This document shows, one piece after another, positions 36,500 through 47,991 of a stretch of DNA of 64,000 nucleotides. This DNA comes from Peromyscus leucopus (lineage: Eukaryota > Chordata > Mammalia > Rodentia > Cricetidae): NCBI RefSeq assembly GCF_004664715.2, contig NC_051075.1, positions 29,904,504-29,968,503 on the forward strand, written 5' to 3'. The first letter of the stretch is position 1. Each line of letters begins with the position of its first letter. The notes under the pieces were generated by a model. That model saw only the letters and a program-made list of their open reading frames with translations, was not told the DNA's origin and made no database searches. Position numbers and translations under genes: made by a program.

Positions 36500-37380
36500 G
36501 AGACATACTCTCTCCCACTAAGGAAAACAAGCTACCAGCCAGAGCATACACTCAGAGGACCTGGTACTGAGCCCTGCAGGCCTGTGCTTGCTACTTCAGT
36601 CTCTGTGAGCCCCTATGAGCCCTGCTTAGTTGATTCAGTGGCCATGGTCTTCTGATGTCCTCCATCCCCTCTGACTCCTGCAATCTTTCCTTCCCTCTTC
36701 TACCAGGTTCCTGAGCTCTGAGGGGAGGGACCTGATGAAGGGTTCAAATTTAGATACTGTCTGCACAATGTCTTTGGCTGGGGGTCTGGGCACCTGCCCC
36801 CACTGCTGCAGGAGGAATCCTCTTATTAAGGATCTTTTCATTGATTAATATTTTGTCCGTTGTGCTTGATTCTGCCTTAGGTCTCTAGGTTCCCGACCAT
36901 TCAGGCACTGTAGAACATGGGTTGCCTCTCATGCTGTGGGCCTCATGTTCAACCGGCTATTGGTTGGCTACACCTAGAAGTTGTGTGAAACCATTTCCCC
37001 AGCACATCCTGCAGGCAGGATACATGGTAGCTGGAAAGTTGTGTGGCAAGGTTCATTCCAGGTTTCACTTCTGGTAGCCTGCAGAGAATCTTCTCATACC
37101 AAAGGACTAGATCATCCCGTGAACGTTCCATGTGCGCACCAGCTTGACCTCTCTCTCTACCTTCAATGAGATGTGTGAACGTCCTCAGCAATGGGGCCCT
37201 GCTGAGTTTTCAGAGACATCCTCACTCCTAGCAATAACCTGGGTTATTTTGGGATCTCCATGGGAACCCCTTGGCCAACAACTCAACCATTTGCAAACCC
37301 ATCCCACCACTAGAAACCTTGCCAGGCTACAAAAGATTGTCATTTCAGACTCCATTACCAGGAGTCCTTACTAGGATCAC
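35925..37380 (-). mobile_element. Probable antisense L1 3' UTR region, degraded, with other insertions
   Basis: The TTTATTGAAAATACATTACAATAG opening, the ATGGTCTTCTGATGTCCTCC block near 36645 and the 36850-37200 block resemble antisense Lx-type 3' UTR. An A run at 36469-36496 and a family-B-like tail near 36240 (ACCATAATATCTGACCCC) indicate further insertions. Boundaries are uncertain and no gene is supported, although short frames of 60-80 codons exist on both strands. Confidence 0.45.
36469..36496. repeat. Poly(A) run
   Basis: Uninterrupted run of 28 A, unusually long and pure, probably a retroelement tail or its expansion. Confidence 0.9.
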
Positions 37381-38084
37381 TCTCATAGTTTGCAGGAAGT
37401 TTACATTACACTAAGTTTTCATATGCAGCCCATGCACCCCCAATTCTAGCCACCTCTAAGGACATTTCATTGACTTATATTTTAAGAATTCATGTCATGA
37501 AATAAAAATGAACAATAGGAGCACTCACATTTTAAAATATCATATTGTTTGACATAGCATTGGTAAGTGGATATAGCATTTAAAATATACTGTTCACATA
37601 TGATGGCAAATGATACATTGTGCTTCAGCACTATGAAAAATCTCCCTTCAACTTTCTCAATATGTCTTAGGAAGATGAACACAAAACACTTGGATGAGCA
37701 AAAAAAATTCAATCATCACTAAAACTTGCAACTTTTGAAATTGGAGCAGAGATGGCAAAAAAGAATGTCATCCTTTAAACAGCTGCAAGATGATCTATTT
37801 TATATGCTTGATCATAATAGTAAAATTCAGATATCAGCAGAGATACCATTTTTCTGAGTGTCAAAATCATTATGTCATCTGCAATTATATTTCATGCTTT
37901 ACAATCTGGAGAATTTGCAATCACATTGGAGATTGAAATGGGCAATATTGGGAAAGGTGGGAGCTTTCAAACAAATAGTGGATCATCTCTTTGTCACAAA
38001 GTGTGCACATTCTGTCTTTGATAATTCCTGAGGAGAAATGGAAATTTCTCTTTGAATATACCACCCATCTAAGGACAGCATATG
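37381..38084. other. No gene recognised
   Basis: AT-rich sequence that may belong to the ancient L1 that follows, but no motif fixes it. Confidence 0.35.
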
Positions 38085-38640
38085 TGTGTATATATTTTTA
38101 TTATTTTTTCATTAATTGGTAGACATCCCGGTTGATTGCATGGCCTAGCTTTTATGTTGAAGCACAGTAAACATGAATGTTCTCTGTAGTAGGTTATAAA
38201 GGCCTTTTGGTAATACCCATGGATCATATAAATTGTCTAGTTGTTCCATTTTTAACATCCTAGACACATTTTCACAGTAGTTGCACTAGTTGGCATTCCC
38301 AACATCTCTGTATAAGGGCTTCCCTTTTCTCACATTCAAGGCAGCATTTGTTTTCATGTATATTCTGATTGTAGTGAAATGGGATCTAAAAGTAGTTTAA
38401 TCTGTATTCCACTGGTAGCTAAGAATGTTGAGCATTTTCAAAAAAGGTTTAGTAGCTTCTTGCTTTATCCACTTTTTGTTTGGTTACATGGTCCATTTTT
38501 AACAAGTCATTTGATTTCTTTGTGTTTAGTTATTTACAGTAATTTTTCATATTCTAGACTATATTCTGTCACAGTTACAACTGGCAAAGATTTTTCTTCC
38601 ATTTTGTAGGCTTGTTCATCACTTGAATGAAGGGTTCTTT
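38085..38640 (-). mobile_element. Ancient L1 ORF2 C-terminal fragment, antisense
   Basis: CCATGGCCTAGCTTTTATGTTGA-like wording, GGATCATATAAATTGT, CATTCCCAACATCTCTGTATAAGGG, GATGTTGAGCATTTT-like and TGATTTCTTTG words follow the order of antisense mammalian L1 ORF2. Divergence is high, so it predates the rodent-specific copies. Confidence 0.7.
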
Positions 38641-38715
38641 AATATATAGATACCCTCTTTAAACAAAGCAAAAACATCACTAAAAGTCTCTGTAATTACC
38701 AGTTACAATCTATAA

Positions 38716-38937
38716 CAAGTTCTTAAGCTGTGGTTTGCAGCCCCTTGAGGTCAAACTACATTTTCACAGGGGTCACAATCAGATATCTTGCATATCAGAT
38801 ATTTATTTTATGATTTATAACAGTAGTAAAATTATAGTTGTGAAGTAGCAATGAAAATAATTATATGGTTGGGGATCACCACAACATGAAGAACTGTACT
38901 AAAGGGTCACAGCATTAGGAAGGTTGCGAACCATTTT
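38716..38937 (+). mobile_element. hAT-Charlie MITE (URR1-like)
   Basis: Starts near GTTCTTAAGCTGTGGTTTGCAG and ends GGTTGCGAACCATTTT, decayed inverted termini of the CAGTGGTTCTCAACC type. Internal blocks CAGGGGTCACAATCAGATATC, CAGTAGTAAAATTATAGTTGTGAAGTAGC and GGTTGGGGATCACC are characteristic of rodent URR1. Non-autonomous, no transposase. Confidence 0.85.
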
Positions 38938-39169
38938 AGAATGCAAAAGAAAGTTTTCATTTTGTTTCCTCTGTTAATAACAAGTGTGCTCTTAATAATA
39001 TATTATATCATAAATGTGTAAACTTAAAAAAACTTGGGTCTTTATTTATAATATTAATTGCTAATAGTTTATTTGGAATCCTGAGATTCAATTTATCTTT
39101 CAAAACACACTAAAGATCATGTAGAGGTTGAAAAAAGAAGTTTGAAAATTGTTGAATTAGAGATGCACT

Positions 39170-39480
39170 CAAGAGTCAATACCGAAAAGTCAAACGCTTT
39201 TATCAGTGGATGAATGGATGATGAAAATGTGTTTCTCATGCACAAGGGGATGTATTTCAGCTGTGAAGAAAAGTGAAATTATGAAAGTCATGGGCAATTG
39301 GATAGAGCTGGAAACAATAATTCAGTGTAAAATAACAAAAACTCAGAAAGACTACGGTCATATGTTCTCTTTCATATGAGGATGCTGGCTTTTAATCTTT
39401 AGACATACATGCTTAAATTAGATCACACATGGAAAGAAGCCAGGGTTGCAGCATGGGAATTTTAATGGAAGAGGAATAGA
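39170..39480 (+). mobile_element. Ancient L1 ORF2 end / 3' UTR fragment, sense
   Basis: GTGGATGAATGGATGATGAAAATGTG, CAATTGGATAGAGCTGGAAAC, AAACTCAGAAAGAC and ATATGAGGATGCTGGCTTTTAAT are the sense ORF2 C-terminus. With the antisense ORF2 at 38085 on the other side of the URR1 copy, this could be one inverted ancient L1 or two copies. Confidence 0.7.
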
Positions 39481-40442
39481 AAGAAGATGGCATCAATTAG
39501 GGAAGCAGAGTAATGAAACAGGCAAGGTTACCTAGGTTGAGCTTAGCACGGCAGACTAGAGGGGAGGTATGTGGAAGGATATCTAACACTGAAGACCTTC
39601 GAAAGTTTCACTTGGAAACCTACTGATACAGAAGCTTCCTAAAACATTTACATATACAAAGTGGCTGAAATGGAGTTATCTTTTAGTGGAAGGACAAGGC
39701 CTACCACAGACTATAAGATTTCAAATAAAAAGGCCACTGTCAGAGATGGTTTTTCCTTTTTTTTTTTTTTTTTTCAGTTGTTGATCAGTAGGGTCCAAAG
39801 GACCAGCATCAGACATTACACACCATTGCCATTGTTTTGATTACCTTGGAGAATTGACAGTAAGTCCCTATTGCTGGAGACATCACTTGCTTGAGCCACA
39901 AGTGTGTAGAAATTAAGCTGGTCCTCACTTGGAAGCTTTGTGCTTACTGATTAGCTTTCATAGTACTGGACGGTTCAATGTGTGCTACCAGGGGAGGAAA
40001 TGGGAGGACTAAAGTTATGTTTTTTTTTAAGCTTACATTGCTGTGCTTAGGAGATCTATAAGACAAAAATTACCCCTAACCTGGAAGCCTCACTTGCCCA
40101 TGGACAGATATCTTCCTGAAATGCTGGGGCTGTTTATGTAAGATAACAAAGCATGTGTTTTTACTTCAGTAAACAAGGATGGTTGTCCCAGCTGCACAGA
40201 TGTGCTAGATAGTAGGTGGGAAGTACGTAGATGGGAAGTACGTCAGGATGTATGCTTGCCCCTGATTGCTCAAAGGTGGAAAGTATATAGCCTTTGCCTT
40301 TATAAGCCCCTGTCTAATGCAATTTAGGATCACCATGGAAGAGGTCATGAGAAGATTCTAAGAGGCAGAAGATATAGGTGTCTGAGAGAAACAGTATTTA
40401 TTTGCCAGAAATGCCAGCACTGTTGCACACATAAACACACAG
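39481..40442. other. No gene; possible LTR remnant at 40090-40340
   Basis: A T run lies at 39757-39774. The stretch near 40250 (TATGCTTGCCCCTGATTGCTCAAAGGTGG, then CTTTGCCTTTATAAGCCCC) looks like LTR promoter sequence with a TATA-like TTATAAG. A short GGGAAGTACGTnnG duplication occurs at about 40218 and 40235. No end points are certain. Confidence 0.35.
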
Positions 40443-40494
40443 TAGCTGAGAATGTGTGTTTATCCATCAGATCTGCCCATGATGTGCTGTGGGA

Positions 40495-40889
40495 TGTCTT
40501 TCTGTTCAATGTATGTATTGCTCTTATTGGTTGATAAATGAAGCTGCATCGGCCTATGGAAGGGTAGGATAAGGTTAGGTGGTACATTTGAACTGAAGAT
40601 GAGAAAAGAAGGGTAGAGTTAGGAGAGATGCCAGCTCACTGCCCAAGGAGCAACAAGATGCTCACAGACCAGTAACACCACAACCATGTGGCAACATGTA
40701 GATCAATAGAATTGGGTTGAGTTAAGTTATAAGAGCTAGCTAGCAAGAAGCCTGATCTATAGGCCATACAGTTTATACGTAATATAAGCCTCGGTGTTAT
40801 TTACTTGGGACCAAGCAGCTGTGAGACACAGGTGGGAGACATTTGTCCTGCCTGTGGGGCATGCAGCACTGGAGAAACTTTCTGCTACA
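40495..40889 (+). mobile_element. Solo LTR, ERVK-like (family A), complete
   Basis: TGCTGTGGGATGTCTTTCTG start, TATTGGTTGATAAATGAAGC, AAGTTATAAGAGCTAGCTAG, CAGCTGTGAGACACAGGTGGG, and CTACA end. Exact 6-bp duplications ATGATG lie at 40489-40494 and 40890-40895. This is the best family-A reference copy in the window (395 bp). Confidence 0.92.
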
Positions 40890-40929
40890 ATGATGATGTG
40901 TAGCTGAGATTGTGTGTGAGATCAGATCT

Positions 40930-41255
40930 GCATAAGATCAAACCATCCAACATTCAGACATAAATTGGAGGTTGTTGACAAAGTCCCAGGCCTACCTAAG
41001 GAGCTATTGTTAATTGATGGCTGCCCATGGAATTTTCTTCAGAACTGTAGACCCTAAGAGGCTACTCATGTTCCAGTAGATGGTCCCACAATCAGCATAT
41101 ATAAGCAGCACTAAATAGACTCAGTGTGTTTTAAAAAAAAAATCAAATGAAGTTGGGAAGGGAAACTGGTGGAACACAGGAAGAGTAATAGCGGGAGGAA
41201 TGGAGATAGATTTGATAAAATCATATGCATGTACTATTCAAATAATTAAAAAATA
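40930..41255 (+). mobile_element. Old L1 (Lx-like) 3' end, sense
   Basis: TTGACAAAGTCCCAGGCC, ACCTAAGGAGC, AACTGTAGACCCTAAGAGGCTACTC, GTTCCAGTAGATGGTCCCAC and a terminal GGGAGGAATGG...TAATTAAAAAATAATAAT tail. Confidence 0.6.
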
Positions 41256-42332
41256 ATAATCTGAAATTAGGAAACAAGGAGGAGGTCGGGAAACTGAATC
41301 ATAAAAGGAGGGCCTTGGCTGAAGATAGCTCATGAATCTTACCTTAAAACAGTGTTTACAGGAAAGAGACTGAATGCTGTACTGTGGGGATGGAGGTGAT
41401 TAAACAAAATAAATAAAATGTTCTGAAATGACATGATCTAGAAATATCATTGATTTCAACTTCATATAATAAAACTTGGGTTTTTCCCTCAGCATGGCAG
41501 CAAATGCATGAAATCACTGTGCTTGAGAGAGTGATACAAGAAGAACTAATGTCAATGTCAGCCTGGACTACAAAGCAAGGCCCTGCTTGCAAAACTGATG
41601 ATGGCAATAGTGAAGAGGATGAAGACTAATCAGATTTTACTTCAAAGCGTAATTAAAGTCAAAATGACAGAAACATCACATACTGTGCTACTCGTGTTCC
41701 ATATGCCTTGACTGACCCTGTATAAACTAGGACCAGAACATTCTCAGGACTCAAGAGCAGCTCTAAGAATTTGATATTAGTATAAGGAAAATACCAAAAC
41801 AGACATATATTGACCATTCATTGTTAGTCAAAAGCTGGCTTGAAACATCAGTTTATGAATTGTGTATTTGAGATATTTTATGAATGCATATTCTCATGAG
41901 GAAAATACTTATTCATTATCTTAAATAACTCATTCGATCTATATACTGAAATAAGTTTAGGTTTATTAGAAGGTCTGAAATATAGAGAGGTTCTGCTTGT
42001 AGTATCCTTCAGCCCAAAAGATAAAAGAAACACCTTGCCTAGAGGAATACTTGAACGAAAGTGGATCTCTCAATGAAAATTGAAAGGAAATTTTGCATTA
42101 TTCAAGTATTGAAAAAAAATCTGTCAATGGAATTTTATATTTAAACACACACACACACACAAATACATTCAGAATGTTGTATAATTAAAAAAATCTTCAG
42201 ATGAATATAAATGAAGATTATTTATTTGTCCCCACTCATTAAAGGATAGATGAACATGTTATTTAAGGAAAGGCAATGATGAAATAAAGAAATCTTACTC
42301 CAATAAGAAATAAGGAGCAGACAGAAAAGTTT
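41256..42332. other. No gene; a B1/B4-like scrap and a short (CA)n
   Basis: Near 41550, TGTCAGCCTGGACTACAAAGCAAGGCCCTG resembles the middle of an old B1/B4 SINE. A (CA)n of 16 bp lies at 42145-42160. Nothing else recognised. Confidence 0.4.
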
Positions 42333-42440
42333 TGGTGTGGTGGATCATCCCGTGCCTGTAGTGCTCTGGAGATTGAGGAAGGACAATCCAGAGTCCAACA
42401 TCAGCCTGGGATATGTCGGTAACTGTGTTTGTGTAGGATG
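42333..42440 (+). mobile_element. Old B1/B4-like SINE
   Basis: TTGGTGTGGTGGATCATCCCG, GCCTGTAGTGCTCTGGAGATTGAGG, CATCAGCCTGGGATATGTCGG follow the 7SL-derived order (Pol III A and B boxes) with many substitutions and no tail. Confidence 0.6.
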
Positions 42441-43694
42441 CAAGGAAGATGGAAAGAACAAGACTAAATTTAGTACTTTTCAATCTCTACTGTCAGTAAT
42501 GTAAATATGAGAGGCAAAGCCAGAAAGTATAATGTAATTTATTATGGAATCCTCAAGTTTATAGAAGAAACACTCAAGCACTCATAAATATGCCAGGATA
42601 AAGGACACTAACACTTAGTGGTGATCTAAACACTATTTAAACTCATAAATAAATCTTGATACTAGAAGATCTTTGTTGTAATGAATGCCTCCTGTATCTT
42701 GAATTATTATAGACGTCCCCATGAGTCAAAGTAGTATCCATACATTTATAACATAAAACATACACATAGAGAATGATCTGAAGGTTAGAGTAAAGCCGTT
42801 ATTTAAAATCAATCTTACTATTGCAATTTTTAAACTGATAGATCTTATCCCTCAAGACTAAAACTGTTAAAGACTTGTTGCCCTGGGCCTTGGCTATGGC
42901 ACTTAGTAATCAGTACTTCAGCGCTCACAGCAAAAACTGTAGCAGATCATGACCAATATTACTTCTTTTGAGCATATTTGTAGTGACCTAAACCTTTTTA
43001 GCATTGGTTAGTAATACAGCTCTTTGGTCTTGAATAATGCTACTTAGGATTCTTAGGGCCTTGAAATTCACAAGAACTCATCTAGTGACTAGAGCCTGCA
43101 ACCTTCACACCTTTGACTTTCCCGGGATTTATTATGCCTTTTATAATTTGCTTTGTTGGTCATTTGCCTTCTTCCATGTTTTTTTTTTTTTTTTTAATCA
43201 CCCTAGTTGCCTCTGCTTCCATACTTTCTGCCCTCGTTGTTTGCTGTAACATTTTACCAGCCTTCTTGGTACTATGGTAACCACCACCACTACTATTATT
43301 TGTGTTACCAGCTCAGGTTGCTTTACCCTTGATAAGATTACAACGAGACAAAAAGACTACCCTGTGGAAGCTTTTTATTAGTCATGCTATTTATTACAGC
43401 ACCATGAGACATCACGGGAGTGTGTCTCCTGGATGATCCAAAAGGTGAACACCGCAATCTCATCATACAGACAGAGGGGCATAGGAAGGCACACAAAGAA
43501 AGGGCTCTTTGTACTGATTGCAGAATAGCTTCTGATTTCATCACTCACAGTACTTGCATAGGGACTGAATCAAAATATCAAAAATGTATATTACATAAAT
43601 CAGTGGCCTCTTGCTGAATTACTGTGTAGGTATTTCCACTTCCCTCTTTAGTAATGGTAACTGCAGGCTCTTTTTGACTGATTTCAACTACAGA
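42441..43694. other. No gene recognised
   Basis: AT-rich sequence with a T run near 43182. The two opposed short frames at 43338-43617 have no recognisable product. Confidence 0.4.
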
Positions 43695-43800
43695 AGCTCA
43701 GCATGATGACACCTGCTTGTAATTCTAATAGTAGGAAGACAAAGGATCCTTAAGTTAAGACCAGTGTCAGCTATATGACATGGCCCAATAAATATGTAAG
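43695..43800 (+). mobile_element. Old B1-like SINE fragment
   Basis: CTCAGCATGATGACACCTGC, TTGTAATTCTAATAGTAGGAAGAC, AAGACCAGTGTCAGC keep the SINE word order with heavy divergence. Confidence 0.45.
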
Positions 43801-43815
43801 TGAATAAATAAATTA

Positions 43816-43968
43816 CTTTTTATTTTTTATTATATATATTATAATTAACTTAATTTCATATATCAGCCATGGATTCCCCGTCCTCCCTCCTTCCACCTCC
43901 CTGCCCTTCCCCCCAATCCACCCTCCATTCCCAACTCCTCCAAGGCAAGGTCTCCCCTGGGGACAGTT
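43816..43968 (-). mobile_element. L1 3' UTR end, antisense, severely truncated
   Basis: T-rich left edge, then TTAATTTCATATATCAGCCATGG, CTTCCACCTCCCTGCCC, CTCCAAGGCAAGGTCTCCCC. About 150 bp of L1 3' end only. TAAATAAAT words on both sides may be the target duplication. Confidence 0.8.
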
Positions 43969-43969
43969 G

Positions 43970-45645
43970 ATTAAATAAATATTTTTTAGTTTAGTAGGGC
44001 TTATTACCTGGGCATCTAGTTCTGTTCATCTGAAAGGGTCGGGCCTTGAACAAGACTGGTGGAAGAAGTCATGACTTACATTTAGAGACTACAATGGTTT
44101 TTGCAGCTCGAATGTAGTTTCTTCAAGTTATCAATAAAGTGTGCTCACAAGTATGCTACCATGATAGTCCAGTCACCAAAAGGTAATCTGACAACTTCAC
44201 CTCCACACTCAAGGCACACAGGAAGGTGACAAGGGAAGGATCTGTGAGTTTATGAATCAACTGGTCCAATGAACCAGTTTCCAACAATGTAGCTTATTTA
44301 AAAGAAATTGTTATATGTATTAAAGGTTGCTAACAATAAAATAACTATCATCATTATCACTTTATAGTGTTCAATGTCTATTAATACTCCCCTGTTGTGT
44401 GTCTTTAACCACTCTCATTGATAGTTCCACCTGGAGTCAAGCTTTTTATTTATCTGTTATAGCTACAGATTCAAGTGACCTAAACTTCTACCCATGTCTG
44501 GGTTTTCATCATCCCTTATGATTTTATTTTACTTCACTATGTCTTAGGAGAGACCATATCTTTTATTTCTTTTAGTTGTCCTTACCATTCCTACACTGGA
44601 GTGTTTCCCTTGTAGTGGTGAAGTGCCAAGGAGATGGAGTGTTCAGTAATCTCACAGTTAAGCCTCATTTCAGTGGAATTGTGACTAGAGGCTATGGTAT
44701 CGCAAATGTTACTCTGCCAGAACCATCGACTTTCGTTTTCTCTGTCCTTAAATCCTGTATCCTTTCTCTTTCTGCAACTTTCCCATCACATTTATCTGAA
44801 GCCAAGACCTCTATGATCTATTTTTCCCCCTCAACTGAGACAAATAATCAGAAGAGCACTGCAGAGAAATTACCCTTTCCAATGAGAACGAGAATCCAGT
44901 GGAGTGTTTCTCCCTCTAGAGTAAGCATTTGTTATGAAGAACTCAGGGTGAGTTTTATAATGATTACTCTCCCAGACACTGGACAGTCACCAGGGAATCT
45001 TGCTCAAATCTTTTCTGTGAGAAGCTGTTGGACTTCCTGTTTTCAAGAGAAAAGCAGCTTGAAAGCTCCTTAACACTGCAGTTCCCAAGAGGACCCCAGC
45101 TCCCTCAGCTTACAGCAATTTGTCAAGGTTATCATTTCAGTGCTTCTTACAGTTCAGAGCATCAGCAGTTTCCTACCGGTGAGCCGGCAGCAGCTCTAGC
45201 TTCCGTTAGTCATGTGTTCTTCCTGTATTTCATTTCAATTTTTCCATTTCTTATATTGGGCCCATCTCATTACCTCCATTTTTGGATATATTTCATAAAT
45301 AGCAACCATATCTTTACAGTTACAATTTTTAGCTTTTAGAAGAAACAAAAGCAAACTGAATACTGTGGTTAACTGACAGTGGAAGATCCAATAACACTGT
45401 GCTGTTCACAATAGAGGACAAAAGGGAAAAAGAAATGAAGGAATTGAAAACATTTAGTCTACAGATCATGTAATACTTTTGTTACTTTTATAAACCCAGG
45501 CAGAATATAGTGCTTCGGGATCACTCTAAGTTGACACATCAAGTTGACTGACTTCACAAAATTAATTGAATAGTCCAGTAACACCAGGGAGAATATCATA
45601 TGGTATATTGTAAGTTGCTGGTATTCTCAGTATGATGGCATTGAT
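43970..45645. other. Apparently unique sequence; longest open frame of the window, unassigned
   Basis: The plus frame 44576-45073 (165 codons) starts MSLPFLHWSVSLVVVKCQGD and overlaps a second frame at 45028-45339. Neither shows a family, signal or domain I recognise. The region has few repeat words and a small CpG-containing patch near 45177-45215 (CCGGTGAGCCGGCAGCAGC). It could be a non-coding exon, regulatory DNA or an old pseudogene; the frame may be chance. Confidence 0.35.
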
Positions 45646-45654
45646 AAGTTTCTT

Positions 45655-45833
45655 TTTTTTTTTTCTTTTTTCTTTTTTTGGTTTTTCAAGACAAGTTTTT
45701 CCATGTAGTTTTGGTGCCTATCCTGGATCTTGCCCTGTAAACCAGGCTGGCCTCAAACTCACAGAGATCCACGTGGCTCTGCCTTCTGAGTGCTGGGATT
45801 AAAGGCATGTGCCACCACCGCCCAGCCTCATAA
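45655..45833 (-). mobile_element. B1 SINE, antisense
   Basis: T-rich tail, then GGTTTTTCAAGACAAGTTTTTCC, AGGCTGGCCTCAAACTCACAG, GTGCTGGGATTAAAGGCATG, CACCGCCCAGCC. The 9-bp duplication AAGTTTCTT lies at 45646-45654 and 45834-45842. Confidence 0.92.
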
Positions 45834-46037
45834 AAGTTTCTTAATCTATAGTTCATGATAGTTAAGTTCTAAAGCTATTTCAAGAGATAACTACTTTCTG
45901 CTTCATAAATTGTTAAGTGATCTTTCCTCTCTCCCTTGCCCTCTACTTTGTTCATACATCTTGTCCTGGTCCTCATAGTCTTCCTCCTCCTCCTCCTTCA
46001 CTACCCCCTCATTCCCATGCTTTTGTGCACACATATC

Positions 46038-46039
<2 letters not shown>

Positions 46040-46085
<46 letters not shown>

Positions 46086-46096
46086 CACACACACAC
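46040..46096. repeat. (CA)n microsatellite
   Basis: CA dinucleotides with a single ATG interruption near 46083. His/Thr and Val/Cys frames across it are artefacts. Confidence 0.95.
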
Positions 46097-46715
46097 CTCA
46101 AATACATTCATGTAAAAGTATTTAGCCAGTTACTTGCTTAGCACCAAATCCTTTGTATTTTTAGATTCTGGCATATGAAAATATAAAGAAAAAAATCAGA
46201 GTAGGTTAACATAAGAATAAGATTACAAATTATCATAAAAACATTTCAAAATGCTAAATTTCCCTGAAATATAAAAGTTACATACAAAGAAGATACTCTT
46301 AAATTTAAATATTGTTTTTAAACAAGATACATGGTCAAAGATTCTTTGAAAACCTGAGATACAAACACATACCCACAGTTATTAATCTCGAGTGTAGTGG
46401 GTCAAGAGAAATAGGGAAGATGTTAGAATATTTGGTTGGAATGAGAGAAACAAGGTAATAAACAGAGATACAGATTTCTCTGTATATAAGTGTAAATAGC
46501 TGGACTTTGCTAGTATGTATATGGACATGTGTATATGGTCAAGATGAAGATTTGTGTACTTATATCAGGCCCATGATTTATCCTATTACATGGGAGCAAC
46601 CCTAACCTTTACTACTTAAAAGACTTGAGCATTACAAGTTTTGTCTGAATTGGTCTGTTACAATGTGATATTGACTTTAGTCATTGGACAAGTTTGGACC
46701 TGAGAGACTCAATAG
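46097..46715. other. No gene recognised
   Basis: AT-rich sequence; nothing recognised. Confidence 0.4.
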
Positions 46716-46891
46716 TAGTGGTTCTCAACCAGTGAGTTGTGACCCCTTTGGGGTTGCATATCAGATATCCTGCATATAAGATATTTATATTATGGTTCAC
46801 AACAGCAGCAAAATTATAGTTATGAAATAAAAATGAAATGTTTTTATGATTGGGGTCACCATGACATGAGGAACTATATTAAAAGGTCACA
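46716..46891 (+). mobile_element. hAT-Charlie MITE (URR1-like), right terminus lost
   Basis: TAGTGGTTCTCAACCAGTGAGTTG start, CCCCTTTGGGGTTGCATATCAG, CAGCAGCAAAATTATAGTTATG, ATTGGGGTCACCATGACATGAGG. The expected terminal inverted repeat after AAAAGGTCACAG is replaced by a TG microsatellite. Confidence 0.85.
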
Positions 46892-46917
46892 GTGTGTGTG
46901 TGTGTGTGTGTGTGTGT
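46892..46917. repeat. (TG)n microsatellite
   Basis: Thirteen TG units directly at the broken end of the URR1-like element. Confidence 0.95.
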
Positions 46918-47990
46918 AATTAAAAATACTTTACGCACTGTCAGCTAATCTGAAAATGGCCTGTGCTGTGGGACCATCCCTCCCACTTTCATGAGTAGGG
47001 GAACAGCAAAATCTGGATTTTCCAATTGGATTTGCTGAACACTACTATAGTGACTTTGCATACTGCAATGCTGCATGGCTGAAATAGAAATTGAAAGTGG
47101 TCTTTATTGCAAGACTTTGAACACATTTAAGTTAACCTTCTTGGAGGTTTTACAGCCCCGATCTTCCAAACTTGTCATTAGCTTCTCACCTTGCCATTTT
47201 AGTTTCTACATTTCTTTTCCTCCCTCCTTCCCTCCACTTATTTATCTTCTTTTTTCTAATATTCTTCAGTTGCTCCCTCTTTGCCTAGCTCACCTATTCT
47301 TACATTTTACTCTTGAGTGTTCCTCTGTAACACTGCCTGTCCCTCTGGAATACTTTTCGAACATCTGTTTGTGCTGAAAGGAACAGTTATTGTAGTTTTA
47401 ATTGAGTGCACCTCCTTATATATTTTTACAAGCATTGGAGTGTTGTTTTAGCAGTAAGGTTTGTGCATAATGGATAATTGAAGTATATCTCCCACTATTG
47501 CATGTATTTGTTCCTTTCAAACATCATGTAATACCCCAAGAGAGAAATGTAGTGTGACAGTCCTGATCACTGCACCACATCCATTTCTTCCAAGGTCTTT
47601 TCAATGCACCTGACTACTCTGGTGATACACAGATGTTGCAGATGTCCCAACTTAAGGTTAACAAAAGAGGGAGAACTAATGGCTATTATATAGCTCTGAA
47701 GCAGTTCAGTGTGCTACTTTTACATAGAAGGCCAGTTATAACAGGAAAGAAAGCACAGTCAAATCTTTCAATGACTTAACTCTTTTTTATATCACATCCC
47801 AGGGAATTATTCAATCAAGTGTTTTGCCATCCACTTTAGAATCCATCTAGTTCTATAGCTCTGAAGTTATCAATATTTTATTTTATTTATTTTCTTATCT
47901 TCTGATTTATCTTGTGTATTTTAGTATTTTTAAAATAGAAATAAGAAAATTTCAGTAAGAATTTAAGTATATTTTCCAGATGATAGTATG
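46918..47990. other. No gene recognised
   Basis: Pyrimidine-rich patch at 47210-47380; otherwise AT-rich. The 100-codon frame at 47075-47377 is carried by the pyrimidine bias and is not called. Confidence 0.4.
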
Positions 47991-47991
47991 A

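Noticed and set aside
40090..40340. LTR with promoter
   Set aside because: A TATA-like TTATAAG and suggestive wording exist, but no termini or duplications could be fixed; noted only as a possible remnant.
45903..46141. Opposed His/Thr and Val/Cys frames
   Set aside because: Translation of a CA microsatellite.
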